Part shown: piece after piece, positions 36,541 to 37,064 of the stretch
How positions within the stretch are numbered: position 1 is the stretch's first letter
How the letters are laid out: each line of letters starts with the position of its first letter
The notes under the pieces: model-generated
The model's database searches: none
The model's input: the letters and a program-made list of their open reading frames with translations, nothing else
Told to the model about the DNA's origin: nothing
Source: Candidatus Aminicenantota bacterium
Lineage (GTDB): Bacteria > Acidobacteriota > Aminicenantia > Aminicenantales > UBA4085
NCBI GenBank assembly: GCA_030691735.1
Contig: JAUYDS010000147.1
Span: 1 to 37,064, forward strand
Length of the DNA: 37,064 bases
Direction of reading: 5' to 3'
Program-made: the position numbers and the translations under genes

Positions 36541-36725
36541 GTTCGGTTTTTCCGGCGGCTAATACAAATAGTCGACGCGGCGACAGAGTTGGCCCCCGGC
36601 CCCCTGGGGAACCAGTCCCGTCGGTTCCCCCCATCGGCTAAGCCGATGGGACCCCCCTCCGCTATGGGGGCCTTGGGGCCAACCCTGCCGTCGCGTCCTT
36701 GAATCGTCCGCCGAAAAAACCGAAC
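36541..36725 (-). ncRNA. Candidate structured RNA or palindromic element: two nested long stems enclosing three hairpins
   Basis: Stem P1 36541-36558/36708-36725 (17/18 paired), P2 36574-36596/36675-36697 (20 Watson-Crick of 23), inner hairpins 36606-36630, 36630-36650 and 36652-36670. Non-Watson-Crick positions are mostly G-U if transcribed from the minus strand. Confidence 0.45.
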
Positions 36726-36948
36726 CGCAGCGGCGAGATATCCTTGTGGTCGCTTCGCTTTCTTCCCCCTCGCCCAAGTTAATAATAAGAGCTTTATTGA
36801 GCGCTTCTTTTATAGCTGAGGATAGGAATATGTCGCCATATTTATCAATTAGCGAGCGAAGAAGCGGGCGAACGCTCAATTCACGGATTGAACCGAACGA
36901 CGAGATCGGGAAACGGCTGAGCGACCATGGAGGGTTTAGCCTTTCCGA

Positions 36949-37042
36949 GCTGTCCTTCGAGGACAGCCGATCCGGAAGAGATCGGCCGGCGAAGCATGAT
37001 CGAGCTTCCCGGCGTACTCCCGTTATTAAGAAGCCGGGAAGC
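36949..37042. other. Cluster of three consecutive perfect hairpins at the right edge
   Basis: gctgtcct-tcg-aggacagc (36949-36967), ccgatc-cggaaga-gatcgg (36967-36985), gcttcccggc-19 nt-gccgggaagc (37004-37042). Confidence 0.5.
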
Positions 37043-37064
37043 GAGTTCTGAGCCGCCGAGAAGG

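Noticed and set aside
1-37064. CRISPR array, tRNA/rRNA, prophage, toxin-antitoxin or defence island
   Set aside because: No regularly spaced direct repeats, TpsiC-like motifs, integrase/transposase/capsid ORFs or nuclease-type defence genes were recognised.

Overview
The window is a mostly housekeeping stretch of a GC-rich bacterial chromosome with about 24 confident CDS, usually in tight co-directional runs with overlapping start/stop codons. In order: a partial membrane protein (-), GH78 alpha-L-rhamnosidase, nadC-nadB, an outer-membrane beta-barrel-like protein, ileS-lspA-lgt-rluD, an EF-G-like paralogue, GNAT acetyltransferase, MFS transporter, a ChaN/PDZ fusion, a PHP-domain protein, mdh and icd facing acnB-SDR, an M23 peptidase, def-fmt, an OPT transporter, and mreB-mreC-mreD-mrdA-rodA followed by a large B12/radical-SAM + DUF2344 fusion. 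I saw no rRNA, tRNA, CRISPR array, prophage, or recognisable defence or biosynthetic system. The unexplained structure is intergenic: (i) a TIR-bounded ~366 bp non-coding element packed with REP-like hairpins at the nadB/beta-barrel junction; (ii) mutually exclusive GC-rich hairpins abutting the PHP gene start; (iii) a perfect 24-bp inverted repeat next to a terminator between def and the OPT gene; (iv) a REPIN-like pair between the OPT gene and mreB; (v) a ~185-nt region near the right edge with two long nested stems enclosing three hairpins, followed by ~340 nt of further hairpin-rich DNA, which is the best candidate for an undescribed structured RNA or repeat element. Taxonomy is not determined from the sequence. 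All family names come from motif recognition, with no database search.
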